Source: Lumbricus rubellus (taxonomy: Eukaryota; Annelida; Clitellata; Crassiclitellata; Lumbricidae). From it: DNA of 64,000 nucleotides. The stretch covers positions 22,024,824 to 22,088,823 of the forward strand of contig OX243825.1 of NCBI GenBank assembly GCA_945859605.1, read 5' to 3'. This document shows, piece by piece, positions 1-11,235 of this stretch; the stretch's first letter is position 1; each line of letters starts with the position of its first letter. The notes under the pieces are model-generated. The model saw only the letters and a list, made by a program, of their open reading frames with translations. It made no database searches and was not told the DNA's origin. Made by a program: the position numbers and the translations under genes.

Positions 1-1460
1 CATCTTCATTTTCTTCTTCTTTTTCATGTACGTTTGTAGTTTGAATTGATTCATAAAATGCGCATCATAAAGCTAAATCTGCCACGAGGATTCATTTTAT
101 TTTAAAATCTTAATTAGATTGTTGGACATAATGCTATTATTTGAAGCTGCATGCGCGAGAGCAATTTCAGTGCAAATGTTATTAGTTTAAAATTTTGAGT
201 AGGCATGAAATTGTTGGATCAATGCTTTGCTGCATAATTATGTCAGAGTAGGCCTAAATTGTAATGTATTTGTAACTGTAAAGGCAAATATTTGCAGCGC
301 CTAAAAATTCCAGAACAAATTAACCAGAGGCGCTCGCTGTGCAGCACGATGTGATATTAAATGACATTTTGACCTGAAGGAGTTGCATAAAAAATGGAGC
401 AATGCACGGAAATTCAGATGAGACAATCACTCACCAGTGTATACGAGGTCCCACGGCGCACAGTATGAGTCCAGCAAGACCCATGTTAGTCTGAAAAATT
501 AATAAGCCGTGCATTTTAATAGGTCATCCGTTTCCGCCTCGTACAATGCAAACCTCTTGAATATTATTCAGTTGTGATGAAACGTCGGATAGATGCATAT
601 ATCAGCGCACCTGCCACATGTCGACAAGTGCAGATGAATTGAAATAATATGCCAGTCATGCGTTGGCTTTCAAAATGTCAATTCGCCTACACAGAAATGG
701 GACTTTAATGCCGCCACGTTCTTATCTGCCTGTGGACATATGCCTGGTTGTCTATATGCTGACTCGTATATAAAAATGTACATGTATATTTACATATTAT
801 ATATACATATATTATATATATTTATATATTTATGCGTGTGTGTACAGGTACGTTTGTGTAATCATAGCCAACACATTGACTTTTATTGTTTCAAACAAAC
901 GTCAAACAAGTTTTAAGAATGCAATCGCATGTTTCCTTCAGTTGAGAAACAATGAAAAGAGAAAACCACGAAAAGGAGCAACATAATAAGTCAAAATAAA
1001 TAGGCTATTGCAATATAATAGATAATTAAATGATTGATTGCGAAAATTTATATTGCGCTTCTTCAAGAAAGCTGCTTAGATGCGCTCTCTGCGCTGGACT
1101 ACTTAATATGTTGAGTCTCATCAAGAACGAAAATACTACCTAAGTTAACTGTTAGCGTGCAATGCACAGCAAGCTGGAAGAGGACCATACAATAATGCAA
1201 CTACTGCGAACATAGAGAAGCGTGTTAATCCGTACTGTATTATAGTTCAACAATAGATTATAAGACTCAGACATGTTCTGCTGTTATTTACCGAAATGCA
1301 CCAAAGTGGCAATAATTTTCGTTTATTCAGCAATCCGTTGACAGACCACAACAGGTTACAGTACACAGTTATGCAATTATTATCTTAATCAACATCCATC
1401 TCAACTACTAATGGAACAGAGTTCAACAGACAGTCTGCTTTACAACGGCGCTGATAGCAG
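1..1460. other. Gene-free AT-rich flank
   Basis: I see no coding exon or RNA gene here. The only structure is a TA-rich run around 780-835 and, at about 1045-1105, a minus-strand fragment resembling the common 3' tail of the local LINEs/SINEs (TATATTGCGC, then a degenerate GCGCTCT). Confidence 0.5.
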
Positions 1461-1477
1461 CCTATTACAAATGCACG

Positions 1478-1570
1478 TCCATAATTCTACGGGGACTTCG
1501 GGAATCGAACTCAGCTCCGCAGATCTCCACGCCAGTGGCCACCAGATGGCCACCGTGCCAGCCCTCCCCT
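1478..1570 (-). repeat. tRNA-derived SINE head (divergent family)
   Basis: Read on the minus strand this begins GGCACGGTGGCC, has a box A-like CTGGTGGCC and a box B-like GTTCGATTCCC, the layout of a pol III promoter from a tRNA. It lacks the AGCGCCTCT tail of the main SINE family in this window, so it is either a different family or only the head. It is not a functional tRNA: the cloverleaf does not close. Confidence 0.45.
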
Positions 1571-2024
1571 CCCAATAATAATAAAGATGTAGGATTGAAA
1601 GAATAAATGAGGACGACGATAATAATGATATTAGAGCACTTTAAAAACCTTTCTCGAGCATGTATCGATCGATCTAGCTGGCAGTGGCCGCAGCTCAATT
1701 GAGGTGCAAATAAAGCGAGAAAGTGGCTTTTACTGCGAGGCAATTTCGACGCAAAGAAGCAATGCGAAAAGGGAGAAGGCGGAGAGAAGAGCCAACTAAT
1801 AACGGAGAGCAACCGGCTAATGACAAAGTGCAACGCACTGGCTGCACGTATGCATCTCAAATTTGCCTGGGGGTCTACAAACATGACTTCGGTCTTTTTC
1901 TGGTCTAGAGTTCGTCTCATTTTGGGAACGGTTCTTAACGGAAGGGTCTTGTTCGTCTAATGGTCTGTGGACTCTGGGAACCGTGTGAACCATATGGGCA
2001 AATATCCTGCAGTGACCTTAAGAA

Positions 2025-2440
2025 CTGTCAGATGCACAGACATATCAATAGATATAGAATTGTCAAATGCACAGATATATCAATAGATATAGAATAGTCA
2101 GATGCACAGATATATCAATAGATATAGAATAGTCAGATGCACAGATATATCAATAGATATAGAATAGTCAAATGCACAGATATATCAATAGCTATAGAAT
2201 AGTCAGATGCACAGATATATCAATAGATATAGAATAGTCAGATGCACAGATATATCAATAGATATAGAATTGTCAGATGCACAGATATATCAATAGATAT
2301 AGAATTGTCAGATGCCCAGATATATCAATAGAGATAGAATTGTCAGATGCACAGATATATCAATAGAGATAGAATTGTCAGATGCACAGATACACCAATA
2401 GATATAGAATTGTCAGATGCATGCACAGACATATCTGTCT
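2025..2440. repeat. 35-bp minisatellite, about 11-12 copies
   Basis: Tandem repeat of a 35-bp unit containing TCAGATGCACAGATATATC and ATAGATATAGAAT. Units differ by single substitutions (AAT/AGT at the junction, GATATAG versus GAGATAG), and the variants cluster, as in replication-slippage or unequal-exchange arrays. The last unit degenerates into GACAGATAGA-type low-complexity sequence. Confidence 0.9.
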
Positions 2441-2900
2441 GACAGATGTAGAGATAGACGGACGGAGAGAGACAAAGATAGAGACAAGGAAAATGACAAA
2501 ACTAGCACAGAGAGCCTAGAGAAAAAAGTGTGCATAGAGATTGAAACGGAAACCTGGAATTGAAGGTCAGAATGACACAGACGACCACCCGTGCAGCCAG
2601 ATAGACGGATGGACAGACAGACAGACAGACAGAGAGAGTCAGGCAAGAGAAACAGTAAGAGAACGCGAGATGACGTGACAGCGAGAGCATTCTAGCAAGA
2701 AGAGATTTGCAGCGCTGAGAGTCAGAGAAAAAAATAAGCATGTGGCTAGAAAAAGATACAGACGCCGACCTTTCGGAAAGAAACAGGTAGCACGGGAAAA
2801 CCTGAGTGAAGCATACAGACACACAGACAGACAGACAGACAGATACAGAGACGAAGACAGAGTAAAAGAAACAGAAACACAGAGAGCTTTATCTCATTAA
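2440..2900. repeat. Purine-rich GACA/GAGA low-complexity DNA
   Basis: Dominated by GACAGACAGA and GAGACAAAG words on the plus strand. Open frames across it encode only low-complexity Ser/Leu/Cys strings and are not genes. Confidence 0.7.
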
Positions 2901-3115
2901 TCAGACATACGAGCGAATCTATCATTGGAAGCAGGTATACAGCATTCCTTTGCACTTTGAAGGCACTAATCCCCAGACCAACCATCTACATGCCATGTGC
3001 ATTTTGCGCCTAATGGATCGACCCATCAAACCCGGATCCATGCGGTCTGCGACACAAAACTTCGTGTCAAACACTTGCTCCAAATGAACTGCGTGGTTAC
3101 TGCATAGAAATTTCA

Positions 3116-3515
3116 ATTCGTGAATTCAGTTATAACTCCAACGCTCACTCTTTGAAAGTCTACCTCTTCAGTCTTCGTTAAAACTCAAAGTCTTTTAAAC
3201 CGTCTGGTAATCGAGTTAACGTCCAGTAAAAAAGTGCAACTTATATTTTGAACTGATAATTAATTGATGACTTGAATTTGAATTGGTCGCAGAAGTTGAT
3301 TTGAATTCTATGATACAGCATCCTGATCGAGTGTGACATTCCATACAAATTCCAATTAATCAATTCAGTTAAAATTAAAACCAACACTCCTTCCTTCAAC
3401 ACTCCTTCCATAAAGGTCTACCTGTTCAATCTTCGTCAAAGCTCAAAGTATTTTTGGATCGCATGGTAATGGTAATGGTAATGGTAATGGTAACGTCAAA
3501 TAAAAAAGTGTAAGA
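3116..3515. repeat. Two diverged direct copies of a ~130-bp segment
   Basis: About 3116-3240 and 3355-3515 share, in the same order, AATTCAGTTA, the words AGTCTACCTCTTCAGTCTTCG / GGTCTACCTGTTCAATCTTCG, an AAAGCTCAAAG-like block, and AACGTC..AATAAAAAAGTG. The second copy carries an internal expansion of GTAATG (about five copies, 3465-3495). Confidence 0.65.
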
Positions 3516-3669
3516 CTGATGATCGTCAGCGTAACATTCCTGACCTTTAAAGACACGTTTTGAAAGTTGAATTAATTATTCAAGTCCAAACAGATTATTG
3601 CATACCTCCACAAGTCCACAGTTACCTATTCAGAAACATATGTGCATACCTAGAATGCATACACAAATT

Positions 3670-4048
3670 ACAAATACACGCATACATACATGCATGCATG
3701 CATACATACATACATACATACATACATACATACATACATACATACATACAATAAATACATACATACATACATACATACATACATACATACATACATACAT
3801 ACATACATACATACATGCATACACACATGCATGCATACATACATACATACATACATACATACATACATACATACATACATACATACATACATACATACAT
3901 ACATACATACATACATACATACATACATACATACATACATACATACATACATACATACATACATACATACATACATACATACATACATACATACATACAT
4001 ACATACATACATACATACATACATACATACATACATACATACATACAT
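3670..4048. repeat. (CATA)n microsatellite
   Basis: Nearly pure tetranucleotide tract of about 380 bp, interrupted by CATG variants near 3690-3700 and 3815-3835. It is open in all frames, which creates spurious Tyr-Ile-His-Thr or Met-Tyr-Val-Cys ORFs. Confidence 0.95.
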
Positions 4049-4105
4049 GTACATACATGACTGAGAACCTACATGCATAATTACATGCACATGCATAAAC
4101 ACATA

Positions 4106-4178
4106 CAGGCTGAGCCATGAAAAGTATCCTTGAGGTTTTTTGCAAATAACAATGGGTTACTTTTTTTGGCCCACCCTG
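4106..4178. mobile_element. 73-bp TA-flanked MITE
   Basis: Starts CAGGCTGAGCC and ends GGCCCACCCTG, imperfect inverted termini, with TA on both sides (4104-4105, 4179-4180), as for Tc1/mariner-type insertions. Its right end matches the ends of the much larger fold-back element at 24984-26144, so it is probably a deleted relative. Confidence 0.6.
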
Positions 4179-4307
4179 TACACACACACGCGCGCACGCA
4201 TAAAGACATAAAAATATACACACTACATATGCAAACATACATACATGCATACTTAGAATATGCACAATTAAATAATACCCACAATCTTAATTTCATGCAA
4301 TCCCATA

Positions 4308-4716
4308 CACTGTGTCCGGAAAAATTCCAAGGCTTTGCGGTAAATATAAAAATAATTAGTAAACATTAATAGATTTTTAAAATTCCAGAAACAGTTAATC
4401 CTGAAATATTATGGAACTATAATTTATGTTCGAAATGTCCGCCATTGGCTTCCACGCATGCTTCGAGACGTACACGCCACTGACTAACAGCAGCATCGAC
4501 GACCAGCATTAACAATTCGCTCGCGGAGTTCTTCGATGTTTCTGCCCTTTGTCTTGTATACTTTCTCCTGCATTACTTCCGAAATTTTATAATCTACAGG
4601 ATTTAAGTCCGGACTGTTTGGAGGCCAAAGATTTTTTTAAATTTTCTAATTGATTATTATCTACTATAGTTTTTTCATTCATATATTAGAGCCTTGGAAT
4701 TTTTCCGGACACAGTG
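4308..4716 (-). mobile_element. Deleted Tc1/mariner-type transposon with transposase C-terminus remnant
   Basis: Perfect terminal inverted repeats begin CACTGTGTCCGGAAAAATTCC and continue for about 27 bp; both ends abut TA (4306-4307, 4717-4718). On the minus strand, inside, about 50 codons read WPPNSPDLNPVDYKI and onward. After a +1/-1 frameshift the reading resumes with QWRVRLEACVEANGGHFEH and a stop. In the Tc1/mariner superfamily the SPDLNPxD stretch carries the third catalytic acidic residue. Everything upstream (DNA-binding domain, first two catalytic residues) is missing, so this is an internally deleted, non-autonomous copy. Confidence 0.85.
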
Positions 4717-5274
4717 TATAGACATACTTTCATACATACATGTACAAGAAAATAAACATGTCTCTTAGATCGAACAAGTTTGCCGGGGAACTTATCTGTC
4801 TGCAGCGGTTGAAAGTAGATATATATATATATTTCGGTGCGTTTTCATTGGACCATATTAAATTTCTTTTGATTGGTGATCTGTATCTAGTAGATCTTTA
4901 TTGTTGCGTTCGAGAGGAAGTCTATTTCCGATAGCCTACTTTCGGATGCACCTAGATCACTTAGCGGACCCGATTTCAATGAATCTCTCTGCATACTCCA
5001 GAGATATCAGATCTATGTTTATTTCGAACGCTGATCTGTAGCGTGACCGTTCTCACTCATTGACCATGTCCATGTTAACTGAACCGTTAACGGAAATCAT
5101 GCTTCTTCCTAATACTTCCACCGAAGTCGTTATTTTGTCTCGGTTGAGTCGACTGATAAAGATCAGATTTTCTTCAGAAATTCTGTTGCACGAACCACAA
5201 TCTGTACGTGCAACAATTTATCCGGAAATAATTATGGGCTACAGAGTTTAGCGGAATTGAAAAATGACAGACTT

Positions 5275-5770
5275 TTAATAATAGTGGGAGAGGAGGGAGG
5301 AGCGGAGAGAAGAAGAGAGAAGAGAAGAGGATAAGATAGGATAGGATGAGAGAGGAGGGAAGAAATAGGAGAGGAGAGGCGAGGAGAGCAGAGAAGAGCA
5401 GAGGAGAACAGAGCAGAGGAGATGAGGAGAGAAGGAAGGAAGTGGACGGAAAAGAGATAAGAGAAGTGTAGAAGAGAGCAGAGATACAAAATAAAATAAA
5501 AGGTGAAGAGCAGACGTGTGACGAGGAGAGGAAAAAAGGAAAGAAGGGGAGATGGGAGAGTGTTAAGGAGAGATAAGGACCAGAAAAGAGATAAGATGAC
5601 TGGAGTGGAGTGCAGTAGAGTAACAGAGGAGCGGAGAAAACTGGACAGGAGAGGAGAGCAGAGGTAGAGCTGAGTAAGGCAGGGCAGGGACAGAAGGAAT
5701 GAAGCGCAACGGGAAGGGGTAGTATAGGACGGGATACATGACGGGCTACAAGACGGGAGAGGACTTTGAA
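5275..5770. repeat. 500-bp strand-asymmetric AG-rich tract
   Basis: Almost entirely purine on the plus strand (GAGAGGAGAGG, AAGAGAGAAGAG words) without a fixed period. The long minus-strand ORF across it is Ser/Leu/Pro low complexity and not a gene. Confidence 0.8.
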
Positions 5771-6128
5771 GGATACTAGAGGAGATAGAAATGAGCAGGG
5801 ATGTCAATCAGTAAGTAGCGATATCCTTTCAACGCATAGGATTACAAATGGTCATAAAAATTAGACTGCACACATGGCTTCTGTCCGTCTGTGTTGCTAA
5901 GCAACCCTACACCACTATTATCATTCTTAGACTAATATGATGTAATGTGCTGCCAATCAACGTCACTAACAGGAAACGAAGCCATTGTGTTTGCCAGCTG
6001 TGCTCAGTGTGCTGCTGCGGCCCAGAACTAAGATCCTAGCATTAATCAAAGTCAACAAATTTGAAAGGCTATTCATGAGCTCATATTTCGCAGTTAAATA
6101 TTGCGCTCACCATATATGTACATAATAA

Positions 6129-6260
6129 TGTGCGCTTGTTATAGCGTTCTTTCAGGATGACTACTCAGAAGCGCTCCCGACTACAGCGAGAACACTGATT
6201 CGGAATTTCATGCCGAAGCGCTGAGCAATTGCGAGTGAAAGACTTGCCCATGGTCCCTAC
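6129..6260 (-). repeat. tRNA-derived SINE, 5'-truncated
   Basis: Minus-strand copy of the window's main SINE: the tail (GTGCGCTTGTTATAGCG), the AGTAGTC loop and AGCGCTCCCGACTACAGCG body and the CTTGCC..GGTCC stretch are present, but the tRNA-like head is missing. Confidence 0.8.
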
Positions 6261-6468
6261 TATATAATGCCCTATGTGTCCATGTATCTAAGAGATTTCG
6301 CATTGGAAACATATACAGTACATGTATCTGTTGGAAAGACACTGTACTGCTGATATACTGTTAATAATTCAGTTAATTTATTGAACCAGTGTTTAAGTAA
6401 CGTTAGGTAAGATAATTAGGATAAGGCGTGCAATAGCTTGGTGACTTATATTGTGACGGAGACTACGG

Positions 6469-6831
6469 GTGGCAGAAATGGGCTGGCTACGTAGAATACT
6501 GGACAGGAGCAGGAGAGATAGAATAAGGAACGAAAAGACACTGGAGGGTCTAGGAGTGGATGAAAAGGTTCTAGACTGTAAACAAGATCAAGAAAAGAAG
6601 ACTCACGTGGTTCGGCAATATATGAAAAGAATGGAAAGGACTACCAAGTGCGGGCCTGGACGGCCACGTGGAAGGAATAAGAAGCCGAGGAAGACATTCA
6701 AAGATCTGGATGGACAACATAATGGAATGGATCATGGATATGAGGAAGTGAGGAATGCCATGGACAACAAGAGGAACAGAAAAATGTGGAGACGTCATGT
6801 AAAGGCTTCATGGTTAACACAAAGCGCTTGA
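6469..6831 (+). pseudogene. RTE-type LINE ORF, C-terminal remnant
   Basis: About 120 codons encode a basic segment with MGWLRRILDRSRRDRIRNEK, a VVRQYMKRMER block and a GPGRPRGRNKKPRKTF block, ending RKMWRRHVKAS. That order (RIL..SRRDRIRNE, then xVRxxxRM, then GRPRxxW) is the region after the reverse transcriptase in RTE-clade LINE proteins. The GTG at 6469 is not a real start: the element is 5'-truncated. It runs straight into trinucleotide repeats, as RTE 3' ends often do. Not a host gene. Confidence 0.7.
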
Positions 6832-6837
6832 CGGATG

Positions 6838-7180
<343 letters not shown>

Positions 7181-7429
7181 GAAGAGATAATTAAACTCAT
7201 AGCAGGTCCAAATAAAAACTGTAATGACCATGAATACAGCCAGCAAGACAACCACGCGAGCTAAATAGATTACGGTAATTTTTCTGTACACGTGCAATGT
7301 GCATACACATACAAGCAGACGTGTCTACGCATGTCGAAGGCACGACCCGAGTAATAATGATTCGCAAAGAAAATACAGCTATTCTCCGCAGACTATACGT
7401 ATAGCCTACACGTGCTGCAGTCTGCAGAC

Positions 7430-7700
7430 GACCGCGTTATAGTCCACGTCATTTATGACGTTTGTGACGGACCTATCCGGACCGAACCGAACGAAGCCGG
7501 AAATCGATGACGGAATGTTCGGCCCGACAGACAGACGGAAACCTGACGCTGACAATTAATGTTTCCCTATTGTCCAGCCAGACAATGGAAATGCCATTAT
7601 TTCTGTTGCGCATGCGTGTCAACAACCATTAGCGTTCGTGTGCGCTCGAACGCGACCGCAAATTGGTCGTAAATGAGAAACGAGACGAGTTTTAGAACTG
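7430..7700. promoter_or_regulatory. CpG-rich patch with CRE-like and NRF1-like sites
   Basis: CpG is unusually frequent for this window. At about 7446-7472 three TGACG/CGTCA half-sites lie close together (CACGTCATTTATGACGTTTGTGACG). Near 7606-7617 GTTGCGCATGCGTG matches the NRF1 consensus core GCGCATGCG. I cannot attach a transcript to either side, so promoter function is inference. Confidence 0.35.
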
Positions 7701-7859
7701 TGGAATAACAGCATTTTGTTCGTCGTAAGACAAAAGATGTGCACGGCGTATTGTTGTTTTATGAATGCTCCCCCCCCCACTGCTCCTTTGAAAACTATTA
7801 TTACAACGCTGCGGTCAGCATTAGCATTGTCTTCTTTCTTTTTATGGAAATTCAATAGT

Positions 7860-9165
7860 TTCTAAATTTTAATGGTTTTGTTGGACGTTGGAAGTAGGTC
7901 CTATGTGGGCCAATACAGTACACACATCAATAGTCCAACCATTAATTATTAATATACAACGGGTTTTGTGTGCATCGCTAATGCAGGCTGATCAAAATTA
8001 CTGCGTTCAAGCCGGTTTTTAAGTGCTACACTGGTACATAAATGTCCATATTATATATATATATATAGCCTATATACATGTATATATATAGATGCATGAA
8101 CGGTTACAATTTACAATAAACCAATAGAACCTCTAAATAAATGAATCGCGAAATTATTTACTACTAGCTGGAATACCCGGCGTTTCCCGGGTATTTTAGG
8201 ATTTCTATTCATGCCCTCTATTCTACGTTCCACGGGATAGCCTACATATAGAAATACGCAGATCTATAATTGTGTAAGGTTAACCGCTCATATTGCTCTT
8301 TCATCAATTTTCTGTGCTCGCTTGACTTTGTAAATGATTGCAAACCTGTGAGTTTTGGCTTTTGACATCACATCGGTGAAATAATCATCATTGAGTTCTC
8401 TGCATTCTGTAAGCTTATACTGGTAATAATATGTTCTTATGCCTCAACTGTGTGCCATTTGTCGAACTATATTTCTGTCTGAAGAAGTCAGATTCAACTA
8501 CACACAGTCAGATTCAACTACAAGACACTATCAAGTGTCAATTAAAAATAAACACTGGCTTTAAATACAATATAATTAGCAAGGTATATTCGAATAGTCC
8601 GCCAAAACACATTTCACGGCTAAAATCTTCGCGCAACACTTAGTTCGTGTGTAATATTCGAGACTTAACCATCATATTTTCGAATAATTGAACTCTGAAC
8701 CGAATACTTAACTGAGTCCACGAAACACAACTAGATTAAAACCTTCGTTCAGCTAATTTTAATAATTCACCAGTGTTGGTATGAAAAAAATGTAAAATAG
8801 TTCGACGCCTTAATTATAAAGCCCTTAGATTAAACACTTCGCTAGTGAATAACCAACTGGAATTATACCAGATGGTCAATTAAGTATCTTAGCACAGTAC
8901 CAGCGCATCTTGTGTAAGTCTTAGCCTATATATAAAAAGCAATATTGCCTCCATCTTTCACAATCTTCAACTACAAACGTATTATATTCTGCATCACAGA
9001 TCACCAAAAATTAAAAGAAGAGTCATCAGACCGATGGCCGGAACAATGCTCTAGAAACTCATTCTCGATTTCAAACATTCATCGCACATACCACATCGAA
9101 ACGACTTTTTCACAAATGGTTTAACATCCTCCGTTGAGTTGATTAATTTGTTGATGAAAACACAT
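7860..9165. other. No gene seen; one hairpin motif
   Basis: AT-rich sequence without recognisable exons. At about 8171-8194 AATACCCGG and CCGGGTATT form a 9-bp inverted repeat around CGTTTC, preceded by CTAGCTGG. Near 8487-8520 a 20-bp direct duplication (GTCAGATTCAACTAC) occurs. Confidence 0.5.
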
Positions 9166-9169
9166 TCAA

Positions 9170-10210
9170 CTATAGCCTACTACTTTCTGGAAGAGTTCTT
9201 GTAGTTTCATTGCGGTCACGTGGAACTGTTCTTTGTACACCCTCGTATGGTTCATCAATGACATCATCAACGTTTAATATTTTGATGAATGGAATAGATG
9301 GATTACCACATGATACCTTTTCCAGTCTATCATCCGTTGAATGTATTCCAGCATGGAGGTTAAGCTGTTTAGTTGGAGAGCTCTCTTCACGATAAGGTTT
9401 ACTGCATGTAGGCCTATGTTGCTCTTCATCCGTATGAGATCTACTGTGTTGATTTAGATTTCTAAGTGATGGGAATTCCTTATAGCATATCTCACACAGG
9501 TATGGTACTTCATGAGAATGTGTTCTCGTAAAATTATGACGCTTTAGAACACTGCTCACAACGAATGATAGCTGACCAGATGGACATTTGTATGGTTTCT
9601 CCACAGAATGGGTTCTCACGTGTCTTTTCAGATAATCACCACGAGTAAATGATTTCTGACATTGCTGACATTTGTATGGTTTTTCTCCTGTATGGGTTCT
9701 CGTGTGTGTTTTCAGATGGCTAAATTGCGAAAATGACTTTTGACATAGCTGACATCTGTATGGCTTCTCGTCAGTATGGGTTATCATGTGTCTTTTCAGA
9801 TTGCCGACTCTGGTAAATGATTTCTTGCAAAACTGACATCTGTATGGCTTCTCGCCAGTATGGGTTATCATGTGGTTATTCAGATTGCCAACTCTGGTAT
9901 ATGATTTCTGACAAAACTGACATCTGTATGGCTTCTCGCCAGTATGGGTTACCATGTGGTTATTCATATTGCCAACTCTGGTATATGATTTCTGACAAAA
10001 CTGACATCTGTATGGCTTCTCGCCAGTATGGGTTATCATGTGGTTATTCAGATTGCCAACTCTGGTATATGATTTCTGACAAAACTGACATCTGTATGGC
10101 TTCTCGCCAGTACTGGTTCTCATAGGTGCTTTCAGCTTGCCATCTGTGGCAAATAATTTCTGACAAAACTGACAGTCTGATTTCTCTCTAGTATGGGCTT
10201 CCATACTCAT
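9170..10210 (-). CDS. C2H2 zinc-finger protein
   Basis: An intronless 346-codon ORF with nine to ten tandem C2H2 units. Unit 1 has CQFC but lost both histidines. Units 2-7 are intact (CxxC-x12-HxxxH), joined by TGEKPY-type linkers. Unit 8 lost its second cysteine (CPSG), unit 9 is intact (CEIC..HSRSH), and a tenth is degenerate. A 60-residue non-finger tail follows. Units 2-4 are almost identical, also in DNA, and carry helix residues R-V-G-N-L-N-N, so a duplicated array binding a repeated triplet is likely. The ATG at 10210 has an in-frame TAG two codons upstream. TTACCTTGTTAG just before it could also be a splice acceptor, so upstream exons with a KRAB-, BTB- or SET-like domain cannot be excluded. 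Probably a nuclear DNA-binding protein; target and orthology unknown. No LINE or transposase homology is visible in it. Confidence 0.75.
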   Translation of the reverse strand: MSMEAHTREKSDCQFCQKLFATDGKLKAPMRTSTGEKPYRCQFCQKSYTRVGNLNNHMITHTGEKPYRCQFCQKSYTRVGNMNNHMVTHTGEKPYRCQFCQKSYTRVGNLNNHMITHTGEKPYRCQFCKKSFTRVGNLKRHMITHTDEKPYRCQLCQKSFSQFSHLKTHTRTHTGEKPYKCQQCQKSFTRGDYLKRHVRTHSVEKPYKCPSGQLSFVVSSVLKRHNFTRTHSHEVPYLCEICYKEFPSLRNLNQHSRSHTDEEQHRPTCSKPYREESSPTKQLNLHAGIHSTDDRLEKVSCGNPSIPFIKILNVDDVIDEPYEGVQRTVPRDRNETTRTLPESSRL

Positions 10211-11010
10211 AGTCTAACAAGGTAATCCATTAATCGTTTCCCACATACAGTATAGATGGAATTTACACACGGCTGCTTTTAGGTATGTTTGCTCAAAGGA
10301 TCGAGTTGTGAATATTTCAACTTGAGCATCGGTTTCTCAAGTAATAATATTTCGGTGGTTATTCGGAAAAAAATAGTTTTTGTGCACTAGTAGGCCTAAC
10401 CCACGGAAATGTGCATGCGATTATTAGCAAAGTTTCTAATTTTGCTTCAAGTGAAACTTTTCACATTATCCGTTTTGTATCAGCAGTTCTTTCGATACAT
10501 TAAACTTAATCAATTCCCAAACAGGAAACCTTTGGGAATAAAATATTTAGGCTAAGCCATACATGTTTGTGGAATAGCACACCCTTGTATTCTCCAGTTT
10601 CTTCTTCAGTTGCACTGTTAATTTAAGTGACGAACAAAAAGAAGGTGGTTTAAACTCTGTGGATAAAAGTCCATTCTACTGTTGTCTTTGATAATGATAA
10701 TGCACCATTTAAAAAGGAGCGGCTGATGCGGGCGCAAGCTTCATCAGGGCCATAAGTCAAGCCCCCATTCATCGAAGTGAACCGGGTCTCCAGTGACAGA
10801 CTGCTCTTACAAAACTGGTAGATAAGGCCAAAGGCAGGTGCTCCTCAAGACGTCAAAAAACACAAATTCACACAACATTGCATATTAATTGCCACCAGCA
10901 ATGAGCCAAATGCACCAAATTTATGTGTGAATGATAATGAATTTATTGTTTTAAACTTGATTCTTTTCAACCCGATGCATTCAATATTGTATGGATTATG
11001 CACAGCTGTA
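10211..11010. other. Upstream of the zinc-finger ORF; no gene seen
   Basis: No coding exon recognised. Around 10720-10830 the DNA is more GC-rich (GCGGCTGATGCGGGCGCAAGC ... CCGGGTCTCC), but I cannot assign it to an RNA gene or repeat family. Confidence 0.4.
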
Positions 11011-11013
11011 GAG

Positions 11014-11235
11014 AATGATTGTGGTATAGTGGTGGCGTCGTTGCCTTGGAGCCGGAAGGTTCGAGGTTCGAATCCACCTCGCCGCGTAAGGACCTTGGGC
11101 AAGTCCTTCACTCACAATTGCTCATCGCTTCGGCGTGAAACTCCGATGCAGGGTGCTCTCTGCATTCGGGAGCGCCTCTGAGTAGAAAGAGAGAGCTTGA
11201 ATGGGTGTTATAACAAGTGCACATACAAACAAACT
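11014..11235 (+). repeat. tRNA-derived SINE, near full length
   Basis: Head GTGGTATAGTGGTGGCGTCG (box A region) and GGTTCGAATCC (box B), then the shared body (AAGGACCTTGGGCAAGTCC, CGGCGTGAAACTCCGATGCAG) and a tail with AGCGCCTCTGAGTAG and ATAACAAGTGCACATACAAAC. The tail keeps one half of the LINE-type hairpin. Confidence 0.9.

Noticed and set aside
1465..1920. 151-codon minus-strand ORF
   Set aside because: Passes through the SINE head at 1478-1570 and AT-rich DNA; no recognisable domain.
2025..2440. CRISPR-like array of regularly spaced repeats
   Set aside because: No spacers: the 35-bp unit is contiguous, and the genome is eukaryotic.
3598..4265. Long ORFs of Tyr-Ile-His-Thr or Met-Tyr-Val-Cys repeats
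   Set aside because: Pure translation of the (CATA)n tract, which is open in every frame.
5232..5807. 191-codon Ser/Leu/Pro ORF that looks like a secreted protein
   Set aside because: Complement of a purine-rich low-complexity tract without domain or splice context.
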